Assembly: GCA_033064195.1 (NCBI GenBank)
Contig: JARBJD010000027.1
Coordinates: forward strand, 186,001 to 250,000
Direction of reading: 5' to 3'
Origin: Blattamonas nauphoetae
Taxonomy: Eukaryota; Preaxostyla; Oxymonadida
DNA: 64,000 bases
Shown here: piece after piece, positions 33,565 to 44,202 of the stretch
How positions within the stretch are numbered: position 1 is the stretch's first letter
Layout of the letters: each line of letters starts with the position of its first letter
The notes under the pieces: model-generated
The model's input: only the letters and a program-made list of their open reading frames with translations
Told to the model about the DNA's origin: nothing
Databases searched by the model: none
Made by a program: the position numbers and the translations under genes

Positions 33565-36500
33565 CTAGTCCGCCCACCACTTCATGTTTGCTCCCAAGAA
33601 AAGCATCATTTGACTTGACCCGAATTGAGGGTCGCGAGTGACGACAGCCTTCTTCACGTACACATACTCCAACGCGTCCTGCCAGCCCTCCTCCAGACAG
33701 GGTGGGACTGTTTTCCGAATCTTGTTCCGATCGTCGATGGCCAGCTTTGGAAGCATTGAACGATCAACAATCATTCGGAAGAAAGATTCGCTGGCTTCGG
33801 TATTGTGGCTGAGAAGGCCGGACACAAAATGAGAGAAGAATCCATTTCTGTTGAGACACCGAGCGATCACACGCTGATCACACAAGATGCAGACATCGAT
33901 GATTAGATCGTCACGGTTCACTCTTGCCCAACTTCCGAAGTCACTTGGCTGGATGAGGTAACGGCTGAGAACATCGACAGACGGAGCAAGCAGTCGCTCC
34001 AACTGAGACGGACACAGTCGAGAAGCGCTGTGTCGGTGAATGTGTGGCATATTTCGGATGACCCAATAAAGAAGGATTGTGTTCTGTTCCTTCCTTTTGC
34101 ATGCGATGGAGAATCTGTTCCGGTCGATCATTCGCTTCGCAAATCCAACAGTCTCCAAATCAACTTCGTCCCACTTGCCGAATGTTGGTTGAAATGACAA
34201 CGGCCGAGACGGCAGGAGATAGTTGATCGATGATTGTTCAAGATAGTCGATGTGGAGAGAGAGGAGGCACTCCAATGCGTGCAAGTACAATTGTTGGACA
34301 ATTTTGAGAAATTGGAAAATGCCGGAAAGATAACTAAAAAAATACGAACCTTTCCTCCAGCTCCAAATCATGTCATGTCACAGTACGACCCTTCCATTCG
34401 TCGCGATGTTCAGAGTTCTCTGTGAGAACGACAGACCATCAGCTGTTGATCCCACGCCGGAATATGTGTTGGACTGTCAGACCTACCGAATTGGTCCCTC
34501 AATCAGATGTTTTTTGGATAGAGCGTGCTGATGACGAGATGGAGAAGAACGAAGTCGATGGAAGTACTCCGTTTTGTGGAAGGAAGTTGCTGTTGAGAGT
34601 GGACATCAATCGGCTTAAGAACGTGCAAGGGATCAACAAAGTTTCCAAATTATCAAAATTGTCCAACAACTGTATTGTTCAGTTGATCTTCCTGCTTTTC
34701 TGAACAAGTTGGGCAGATGGATGCGACTGAGCTGGTGTTTATGGAACGCGCAGATCCGAAGGATGGTGTCGTCATCCAAACACGAATCGCTGTCGAGCAG
34801 AGCAACAATTCTTTCGATGACATTGATGATCTCGTCGTTGGAGAGAAGACAGACAAGCTCAGATGTGAGGATGAAGGGTGGAGTGGATGACGAGAGGGCT
34901 GATGCATCCATTGCTTTCCTTGCATCCTCTCGATATGTCTTGTTCAAGCTGTGTCCGCAATCATGAAAATACCATGAGCCGAGTAAGTCCAGGATTCTGT
35001 CAGATTCAATATCGTCAAGTGCAAATGGATGGAGTGACAGATGCACAACATAATCTTTGGTGTGTGTGTAGAACGCATGGAGCGTCTCTTTCAGTTCGCT
35101 TTGAAACTCGTCACTCCATTCACGACTCATCAGAACTACAGAACGGAGAATTGTGCCGAAATAATTAGTCATCAGTTCGACGAGTTTTGTGTGGAATGGG
35201 ATGAAGTCAGCAGTGAATGGCAGTTTGGACGGATCAACCGCTTTGAGGAAGTTGGGAAACCAGCCACTCCAAATGTGCTTTTCGACAGTCACATCGCTAT
35301 AAAATGGCAAGAGATGACTGAGAGCAATGAGAATGATTGTGGCGTGGCGTGGTTGTGTCGGAGTGAAGAGTGCCCAGAGTGACTTCGTGTCCAATGGCGA
35401 CGACGATACGATTTGGTCGTACAGTTTGAGTCCAAATGTGTCGTCAGACCAGAAGAACAGTCGAAAAGCAGAGGGGCGATTCTTTATGAAGATCATGACC
35501 AGGCATGGGATTCGATCAGACCGATCTCACCATTTTTTGATCTCACCTCCTGATTTCTTTCAATTCGCCTCTAAAAGCTTTTCAAAACACAATTTTATCT
35601 CAAATTTCTCTATCAAAAGTGAAATGATGAATTGTAAAGTGAAGTCAAAAGAAGCCCATTGAAGCTGTTGGATCCTCTTGATTGGAGTTTGAACCACAAA
35701 AACAAAGAGGATAAACGTGAGTTAAGAGAAGGAAATACTCATCTGACACTTTTTATGTTGGAAATGAGTTCAGCTGGAAGGAGTGACGGACTGTTTCAAG
35801 TTTTGAACAGGTAAAGATGCGTCATCAAACCGTTTTTGCGACAAAAAGAGAGAAGGGAAGTCAATAGAGGTGAAGTGGAATCATTTTGGACATGAAATAT
35901 TCTAAAATCAGAGTGAGAAAACAAGAAAAGTTGGAGAAATAGATACGCTTAAATAGGAGACTGATCTCACCCAAAAATCTCATCGTGAGATCAAAAGATC
36001 TCACGATAAGCCTAAATGTACTCACGCCTCCCAACCCTGATCATGACGGCTAGAATCTCCAAATCGGAGAATTGCGTCTCCTCGCGCACCTGAGTGAGCA
36101 GATAGAGAAATCCTGACAACCAGGGTTCAGCGAGTTTCGGATACATCCAGTCAGAGTGGAGACAGAGTTCGACTTCATTGGTCGACGGAAAACCCAACAT
36201 CAAAGCCAATTTTTCCACAATATCTTTTCGGATTTCTCCGAAAAAACGTGTAACTTCCGGAAAGATTGCATGAGAGAGATTATTTTGCACAATTTCACGG
36301 AATTGCTGCATGGTTGACAGAAGTATGAAGCCAGAGTGAGTATCAGGAGAACAAACAGGAGCAGCAATGAGTGATCGCAAATATTCGAAGGATATTTTGA
36401 AAATCAATTCGAGTTTTTCAGATTGGAGGATTTCGGCGAGTGGAGGGTATCCTCTGATTTCGAGACAGCTTTTGATGTCCGCTGTTGAGGATATGCTGAA

Positions 36501-37292
36501 AAATTTGTCCAAAATCGAAATGAGATGGCGGTGGAATTTGATTGTTGTTCCGTTCAATGGGATTTCATGCGGTTTTAGCCTTTCGAGAAGCTGAGGCAAC
36601 AAACGCGTCACAGCCACCGCAAAACGAGATTCACGTGGAAATGATTTCGAAATGGAAGCGTCGAGGAAGGAGAGAGCAGCCATTTGGAGCGTGTTTGACG
36701 GATGACAAACGAGTTTGAGGAGAGCAGACGTCAAGTTGGTTTGTTCAGTCACATCTTCAGACAAGATGGTTTCGTGTGGCTTGTTGTATGGGTATTTGCG
36801 ATATTTGACATGAATGTGCGCGTATTCCAAAAAACGGGTCGCATGATTCATTTCAATTGGTGTGAAGTTTTGTTCCGAGTTTACTTGTTCGAAGAGCGAG
36901 ATACACCCTTGACGAAGAGTATCGGCCGTGATCGAATCCTGAAGCACCAATCTCCAATCTGAGGTTGTGGAGATGGGAAGAGTGATCGCGTCATCATCTT
37001 GGGGTGTTTGTTTCAACATTGTGAGATTGTTGATTCGCTTCGTTTTCATTTCATAATGCAGAATCTGTTTTGAAATTTGGATATATCGATGTTCATTGGG
37101 TGTTATAGTGAATGCATCAGTTCTGTCAGGGATTGAATGTGAATAAAGTGGTGATTCGTTGCTGTTTTCGAGGGAGCTTGGTGTTGTTGAAATAACGATG
37201 TTATTGTCCGAAACCGAAGAAATTATCCGTTCCGTTTGTTGAGAATGTTGTGTGGTGTGGGGATTTCTCCCCAATTGATGTTTGGGAGGCAT
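33565..37292 (-). CDS. ARM-like helical protein C3, two elements inside
   Basis: It starts MPPKHQLGRN at 37292 and ends MLFLGANMKWWAD-TAG. Segments are 37292-36039, 35490-34673 and 34285-33565. Removing the elements at 35500-36038 and 34288-34672 with one duplication each gives a single 930-residue frame. The joins are EILAVM-IFIKNRPS and RSTEQ-YLHALECLL, both as in paralogues. No other disruption was seen. It is helical throughout, with the family blocks LLPQLLERLKPHEIPLN, SSSPLDTKSLWALFTPTQ and LSLHPFALDD. The next gene upstream is C4, in tandem. Confidence 0.8.
34288..34672. mobile_element. Tc1/mariner-like MITE in C3 (TA duplication)
   Basis: The ends CAATTGTTGGACAATTTTG... and, inverted, CAGTTGTTGGACAATTTTG are flanked by TA (34286-34287 and 34673-34674). 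The element is 385 bp with no transposase. Confidence 0.8.
35500..36038. mobile_element. Insertion in C3 with 9-bp duplication
   Basis: The direct repeat GATCATGAC flanks it (35491-35499 and 36039-36047). The end inverted repeats are weak (CAGGCATGGGA against AGGGTTGGGAGG). The sequence gatctcac recurs in both orientations near the ends. The 9-bp duplication suggests a non-autonomous Mutator-like element. It is 539 bp. Excision joins EILAVM to IFIKNRPS. Confidence 0.7.
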
Positions 37293-37574
37293 TTGAGAAC
37301 GATCTGACCCCTTTTCCCTCTTCACTCTGAAGAACCATGTTCTTTAATGCATCCGTCCCTCATAATAACACTGATGAGTCCCACAGATCGATAAAGAATC
37401 AATTGATGAGATGAATGTTTGAGATGCATAGAAAACGAGAAATACACGTGATTCCTTCGATGAGATGATAATAATCAATGAAATGAAAAGGATATTGATC
37501 ACACAACGTGTTGAAATCGTCCATTAGTGACGATTTCACATGAATGGGCGTGCACATCACCAATGACTCGCACT
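37293..37574. other. C-family intergenic spacer, copy 2 (282 bp)
   Basis: It lies between the C4 3' end and the C3 start. It has the same length and the same ordered blocks as 8921-9202. Part of it (gattccttcgatgagatgataataatcaatgaaatg) also appears downstream of C3 at about 33490-33530, so a further C gene probably once followed there. Confidence 0.6.
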
Positions 37575-40500
37575 CTAGCCAGCCCACCACTTCATGTTTG
37601 CTCCCAAGAACAGCATCATCTGACTTGACCCGAATTGAGGACCGCGAGTGACGACAGCCTTCTTCACGTACACACACTCCAACGCGTCCTGCCAGCCTTC
37701 CTCCAGCAAGTTTGGGATGGTTCTTCGAATCGTGTTTCGATCGTCGACATCAATCTCGGGATATGTTTGACGATCAACAATCATTTTGAAGATAAAAGCA
37801 CATGCTTCGAAATTGAGGTCAAACAGAGCAGTCACAAAGCGAGAGAAGAACCCAGTTCGGTTGAGACACCGAGCAATCGTGCGCTGAGTGCATAATTTGC
37901 AGACATCCATGAACAGATCAGTACGGACATCTCTTTGACCTTGATTGAAGGTATGAGGAGGTTCAAAGACATTTGCATGTCCTCCTTCTTCCCCATCCAA
38001 AGTGTGTGGCTGGATGAAGAATGGTCCGAGAATGTCGACTGAAGGAGCAAATAAGCGCTCGAACTGTGGTTGACACAGTCGAGCAGCACTGTGGTGAATT
38101 TGTGGCATGATTCCGAAGACAAAGTAACGAAGTAGTTTGTTGAGTTTGTTCAGGTTGGAGGCGACAGAGAAGTGGTTCTGGCTGATCAGTCGCTTCACAA
38201 TTCCAACTGTCCTCAAATCAACATCGTCCCACTCGTCAGAAGATGGCTTGTCGATCCATCCAGTCGAGAGGAGATGGTTGATTGGTGATCGATCAAGATA
38301 GTCGATGGGGAGAGAGAGGAGGAACTCAAATGTGTGCAAGTATTGTTCAGTTGATCTGCCTGCTTTTCTGAACAAGTCGGGCAGATAGACGCGACTGAGC
38401 TGGAGTTTGTGGAACGCGCAGATCCGAAGGATGGTGTCGTCATCGAATGGAGAGTCGCTGTCGAGCAGAGCAACAATTCTGTCGACGATGTCGATGATCT
38501 CGTCGTTGGTGAGACGACAAACAAGTTGAGATGTGAGGATGAAGGGTGGAGAGGATGACGAGAGAGCCGATGCATCCATTGCTTCCCTCACTTCTTCTTG
38601 ATGTGCCTTGTTCAGTCTGTTTCCATAATCACGCAGGTAGGATTTGTCGAGAAAGTCCAGGATTCTGTCAGATTCAATATCGTCAAGTGCAAATGGATGG
38701 AGTGACAAATGGACGACATATTCCTTCGTGTGTGTGTAGAACGCACGATAGCTTTCGATCAGCTCGCTTCTAAGTTGGTCTGTCCACGTCGATGGTCTCG
38801 AGAATTGAAATTGTTCCATCTTTGCGAGATGGTCAGACAACAATTCGATGAGGTTATTGTGGAATGGGATGAATTCAACAGTGAAGGGTATAGTAGTAAA
38901 ATAACCCGGCGAGGGTAAAATAACCCGGGGTGAAAACCCCATTTTTTGGACACCACTTTCCGTCCATCCCATATTTCTCGGAACCAAAATTTTTTTGGGT
39001 CCCACTTTTTTTTCCACAATGTTTGTCTCAACTCCGAGTATCCATCGAGGTATAAATCGAACCTCCAAAATAGGATCCTGTGCCGGGGGTGCCTATTTCG
39101 GAACCATATTTTGGCCTATTTTTGACCCATTTTTGGCTCCTAAATAGGAGGTCCTTAACATTTAAGCTTAGAGGATCCGAACTTCACGACAACTTTTCTC
39201 CACGCCTGTTCAAAATTTTTCTTTCTCGTTTCATTTCTGGTTGTTTGGGATGTTTTTCTCTCGAAATCACAATTTTTTGAAAAATGAAAAATCCTGGGGG
39301 GACCTGGGTGGAAATTTATGGTCAAAAACTGATTTCCCTGTATAATAAGCTTAGGAGCCGGAAAACTTGTTTTGATCATATCTCCACAACCAGACATAGT
39401 TCCGACATGAAGTTTTCACCAATATGGATGTTTTGTTGGATACTAATTTTTTCTGAAATTTTTGAGAGTTTTCGAAGACCTCCTATTTTGGCGTTCTTGA
39501 TGGTTTTCGTTGTTTTCTCCGATTCAACCACAACTACTCTACCCCCAAGCACGATCCTAACCAATTTTAGCTTTTGGATTCGATTCTGATTGTGTCTGCA
39601 TCATTTTTACGAAATTTGGAGACGGGTGCATCATCCCATGTCAAATGACAGCTCTCCTTCTGCACCCAGGATAAAAACCGACAAAAGTATCTCAACTGCC
39701 GCAAGGGGATTTTTCTCAAAAATTTCAGAAAAAATTAGTATCCAACAAAACATCCATATTGGTGAAAACTTCATGTCGGAACTATGTCTGGTTGTGGAGA
39801 TATGATCAAAACAAGTTTTCCGGCTCCTAAGCTTATTATACAGGGAAATCAGTTTTTGACCATAAATTTCCACCCAGGTCCCCCCAGGATTTTTCATTTT
39901 TCAAAAAATTGTGATTTCGAGAGAAAAACATCCCAAACAACCAGAAATGAAACGAGAAAGAAAAATTTTGAACAGGCGTGGAGAAAAGTTGTCGTGAAGT
40001 TCGGATCCTCTAAGCTTAAATGTTAAGGACCTCCTATTTAGGAGCCAAAAATGGGTCAAAAATAGGCCAAAATATGGTTCCGAAATAGGCACCCCCGGCC
40101 CAGGATCCTATTTTGGAGGTTCGATTTATACCTCGATGGATACTCGGAGTTGAGACAAACATTGTGGAAAAAAAAGTGGGACCCAAAAAAATTTTGGTTC
40201 CGAGAAATATGGGATGGACGGAAAGTGGGGTCCAAAAAATGGGGTTTTCACCCCGGGTTATTTTACCCTCGCCGGGTTATTTTACTACTATAGTTTTGAG
40301 GGATCAACCGCGTTGACAAAGTTGGGGAACCAGTCATTCCAAATGTACTTCATGAAAGTCACGCTGTCCTCATGGTTCATGAATCTTCGGAATGCAGTGA
40401 GAATGATGGCAGCGTGCTGCGTTTGTGTCGGTGTAAAGAGTGTCCAGAGTGACTTCGCGTCCAAAGGTGACGAAGATACGATTGTGTCGTTTATTTTGAG

Positions 40501-41895
40501 CCCAAATTTGTCTTCCGAATAGAAGAACAGTTCCAACTGATTGGGGCGATTCGACAGGAAGTCCACAACAGCCAGCATCCCCAAATCGAAACAACGCCTC
40601 CCGTCCCCCACCAGACCGAGCAGACGTTCAAATCCCTTGAACCAAGCGTAGGTCGGTTTTCTGTTCCTCTTGTCAGAATGGAGACAGAGTTCAGCCTCAT
40701 CTGCCGATTCAAGGCCAAGGATGGAAGCAAGTTCTTCCAGTAGTTCTGTGCGAGTTTCTCTGAGAAAGCTGTGCATCTGGGGATAGTTGGATGAAGAGCG
40801 TGGTTTTGTTGTGGGATGATTGAACACGTAAGCAAGGCTTTCGAATGAAGTCCTTCTCATCTCTTCACAAAATGACTCAAATCCTTTGAATATGTAACCA
40901 AAATCATTGTTCATGATGTCCGTCTCGAATAATCTCGTCGTCGACAAAAGTGCGATGCCGGAACGATAATCAGAGCTACAAACAGGAGCGGTGATGAGAT
41001 AATGCAAGTATATGGAGGATGGTTGGAATATGGCATCGATAAGTTCAGAGGCAAGCTTTTGGTCACCGAGATGGTCTTCGATGTACTTTGGCGAGGAAGA
41101 GCTGAAGAATTTGTCCAAAATTGAGATGATATGGCTATGAAACTCATTTGTTGGTCCAGACAATGGAATTTCATGTGGTTTTAGCCTTTCGAGAAGCTGA
41201 GGCAATAAAGCTGTGGTAGTTACGAGGACGTAGAATTGCTTTGATAATGTTGAAAATGCAGCGTCCAAGAAGGAGAGAGCAGCTATTTGGAGCGTGTCAG
41301 ATGGATGACAAACGAGTGTGATGAGAGCATTCGTCAGTTTTGTGTGCGGTGGCTCGGTTTCAGGGAATATGGTCTCGAGGAGTTTGTTGTGTTGTGTTCC
41401 GCGATGTTTCATGTGGGTTCCTGAGTATTTCAGGAAACGAGAAGCATGAATAACTTCTATTTGTGTCATGATCTGTCCCGAGTTGACTTGTTCGAAAAGA
41501 GAGATGCACCCTTGTCGAAGATCATCGGTCGAAATCGAATCCTGAAGCACCAATCTCCAATCTGACATTGCAGTGGTTGGAAGACCGATCTTATTCGCCT
41601 CTAGGTGTGGACGTTCCGACATTAGTCCGATGTTGATTCGCTTCATTCTCATTTCATATTGCAGAATCCGTTTGGAAATTTGGATATATCGATTTTCATT
41701 GGGTGATATTGTGAATGCATCTGTTGGGGTAGGGATTGGATGTGAATCAAGTGGTAGTTCATTGCTGATTTCGAGAGAGCTTGATAGTGGTGAATTAAGG
41801 ATGTGACTATCCGAAATTGTAGAACCAATCCGTTCTGTTTGAGGGGAATGTTGTGTGGTGCGGTAATTTTTCCCCAATTGATGCTTGGGAGGCAT
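37575..41895 (-). CDS. ARM-like helical protein C4, palindromic element inside
   Basis: It starts MPPKHQLGKN and ends MLFLGANMKWWAG-TAG. Segments are 41895-40291 and 38888-37575. Removal of the 1400-bp element and one TA gives a 972-residue frame joined as VDPSKL-PFTVEFIPF, exactly the C3 pattern (DPSKLPFTADFIPF). The product is all-helical. It also has a local insertion relative to C3 (GGHANVFEPPHTFNQGQRD). It is head-to-head with B3: without the inserted element, the two start codons would be 32 bp apart. Confidence 0.8.
38891..40290. mobile_element. Large palindromic TA element in C4
   Basis: Arms of 577 bp (38891-39467 and 39714-40290) are almost identical inverted copies, starting TAGTAGTAAAATAACCCGG. 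The flanks are TA (38889-38890 and 40291-40292). The 246-bp centre is non-coding. TA duplication suggests a Tc1/mariner-type foldback. The transcript would form a long hairpin. Confidence 0.9.
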
Positions 41896-41929
41896 TGGCT
41901 TTAGATCTACCCCATTAGTCCCTCCAAAT

Positions 41930-44196
41930 TAGGCTTGGCTGACCGGCACTGACCGGTCAGTTTTCACCGAAAAGTACTGACGGTCACTGACCGGAGGTAT
42001 TTCGGAACCCATACTTGGGAGTTACCATTTCTCCGAAGTGAATTCAACTTGAACTGAAAAGTGAATAAATGACGTGAGAACCAGTGTATTTTCTTCTTGA
42101 AATAAAATGCTGGCATTATTATCATATCAATCACGTGATTTCACTCTTATATTCAGCTATTGTGTTACCTGAACATCGAGCGAAAAATAGTTATGGGGAT
42201 GTGATCAGACCGATTGATCCTCTCTCACTGAAATGATTCTCGCGGCGAGTCTTCCCTTCTTTGAATGACTCTGTTGTCGGTTGGACACATCATTATAGCC
42301 AGTATTTTCCCCATCTTTGATATCATGTGACTTTTTCAATTACCCTCTATTCCCTTCATACAGCTATACTGTGGCTTGTTCCCGATTTCTATCTCTCCAT
42401 TCACACTTGCAATCATTGAATATTGATCAAGTGCCATCCATGTTGTGTTTTCGACATATCAAGTATGAGAAATGGAACTCGTTTGACGTCACTGAGTCAT
42501 GTCGATGCATTGGAGGAACCAGGTACTTCAATGACATAATTCGGGCAAACACTCCATCTTCTGAACACGTCCCTCGCCTGTCTGCTCTTCAGAAGCTCTT
42601 TGGGAGCGAAGAAGCAGCGTGTGAAATAGCATTGGACACGGCTGAGCAAACACAATTGTGAAACTTTTCGCACAAAGATATATGATGTGGAATGGAGATG
42701 AGAGGGAAAAGGATCGAGTATGTTCTCCTTTTCTTTATTTTTCCTGTCTAACTTTTCTCATTCTCAAAAGATTGCCCACAGCGTGGTAATGAATACAAAA
42801 CAAGGTTGTGCCACTCACCCACTCCACCGTATGACATGAAGTGTTCAGACTTGTTTTGGGGGAGTTCGACTGGCTGTCCACAAAACCTGGCAATTGAAGA
42901 TGACAACACGATCGCTCCAACCGCCCTGACTCGAGTGTGTTCAATTCCCGTCCTTTTCATTTCTGTTTTCTGTTCAGTCTGACGCGTCGTGCATTGTCTT
43001 TCGGTTTGAGCTGGCCGGATATCACGCCGACGACATCCAAGTGGCGATTGTCGACGATGGTTTGTCTGTCGAAGAAATGAAGAGAAATTGAACACAGTCG
43101 CGAGTGGTTTGTTCTCTTTCCTCTCTCAAGAGATTCTGCGCTGGATCTATCTCCAAGCAGGACGCACTCAACAACTGTTTGAACCAGATCTCGACACTCC
43201 CAATGAACTACTCTTTCCCACGGCATTTCTCCATTCTAGTCTCTTTTCCACCATTCAACTGCAAGCTGATGATCAGTTCTGAGTTAACCAACAAGATTTT
43301 GTTCATTTCTTTGAAAACAACGAGCGAATGAGATCCCATCATAAAAACAGGAAAAAAGACACAAAATCAGATCTTGAACACGAATTCTTGATATTAAAGT
43401 TTTCTAGAAGGTGAGGGTTGGCAATTGATTGAGAAGCGCAACATGGACAAAGACACGTTTGAATTCAGTGAAGACTGTGTCGATGTTCGCAATGAAGATG
43501 CAAGAAGATAGAGAGGGATGAGAGTAAAGAGAGAATAAACAGTAGACTGACAGAGTACAGAGCTTGGAGGGTGATCTTGATAAACGAGACGAAAGAGACT
43601 GGTTTAGGAAGGCACACACTTCTAAGGCTAATTCCGGATGGAATTACAGAGGATCTTCAGAAATTAGGCTGCGCAATCCGGGTTGTCCTTGTTACAAACA
43701 AAGATCACGGTGAAGAATTAGAATTCTGGAGTTTGGAGGGAAACCAGGTGGCGATTGAAGTCGGTGCTGCTCTGGCGATGGATGAGATAAAACCTGATGT
43801 CAGTTGGAAGATGGTGCAGAGGGATGGTCGGTTGCACACGAACAAATGAGCGTCCATGAATGACTGTGGAGAAGAAGGAGGGAGAATGTGAAAGTGGAGA
43901 AGAGATGACAATGAAAGAGAGAACCAATCGTGTCAAATGTATGAGGGATGTAGAAAAGAACAAAACTATGAGATAGTGATCCCAACTGGCACATGGACGG
44001 AGAAAATGAGATGTATCGCATAAATCAGAGAAGGGAGGCTGTGAAACGGTTTCAGAATGCAAATCCTTACAGAAATAGTTGCAAATTTACCGGCTTCTTA
44101 TGGATAACATGCAGTTTACAGATCTGGTGAGATCCGACCCTTTGAAGAATTCGTGACTGACACTGACCGGGAGTTTTGGCCGGTCAGCCAAGCCTA
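41930..44196. mobile_element. hAT-like element at the B3 start codon
   Basis: The ends TAGGCTTGGCTGACCGGC... and ...GGTCAGCCAAGCCTA are inverted and flanked by CTCCAAAT (8 bp; 41922-41929 and 44197-44204). TAGG ends and an 8-bp duplication fit hAT. It is 2267 bp, with gactgaccgg subterminal repeats and no transposase. Interior frames (42317-42661, 43088-43282 and 43571-43849, all +) are unrecognised and could be captured host exons. For example, 43571-43849 reads LIPDGITEDLQKLGCAIRVV, then EELEFWSLEGNQVAIEVGAA. Confidence 0.85.
43571..43849 (+). CDS. Unrecognised 92-aa frame inside the hAT-like element
   Basis: The frame has balanced composition (LIPDGITEDLQKLGCAIRVV, then SLEGNQVAIEVGAALAMDE) and looks more protein-like than neighbouring frames. 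I recognise no family. It is most likely a captured gene fragment, or chance. Confidence 0.25.
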   Translation: MILINETKETGLGRHTLLRLIPDGITEDLQKLGCAIRVVLVTNKDHGEELEFWSLEGNQVAIEVGAALAMDEIKPDVSWKMVQRDGRLHTNK

Positions 44197-44202
44197 CTCC
44201 AA

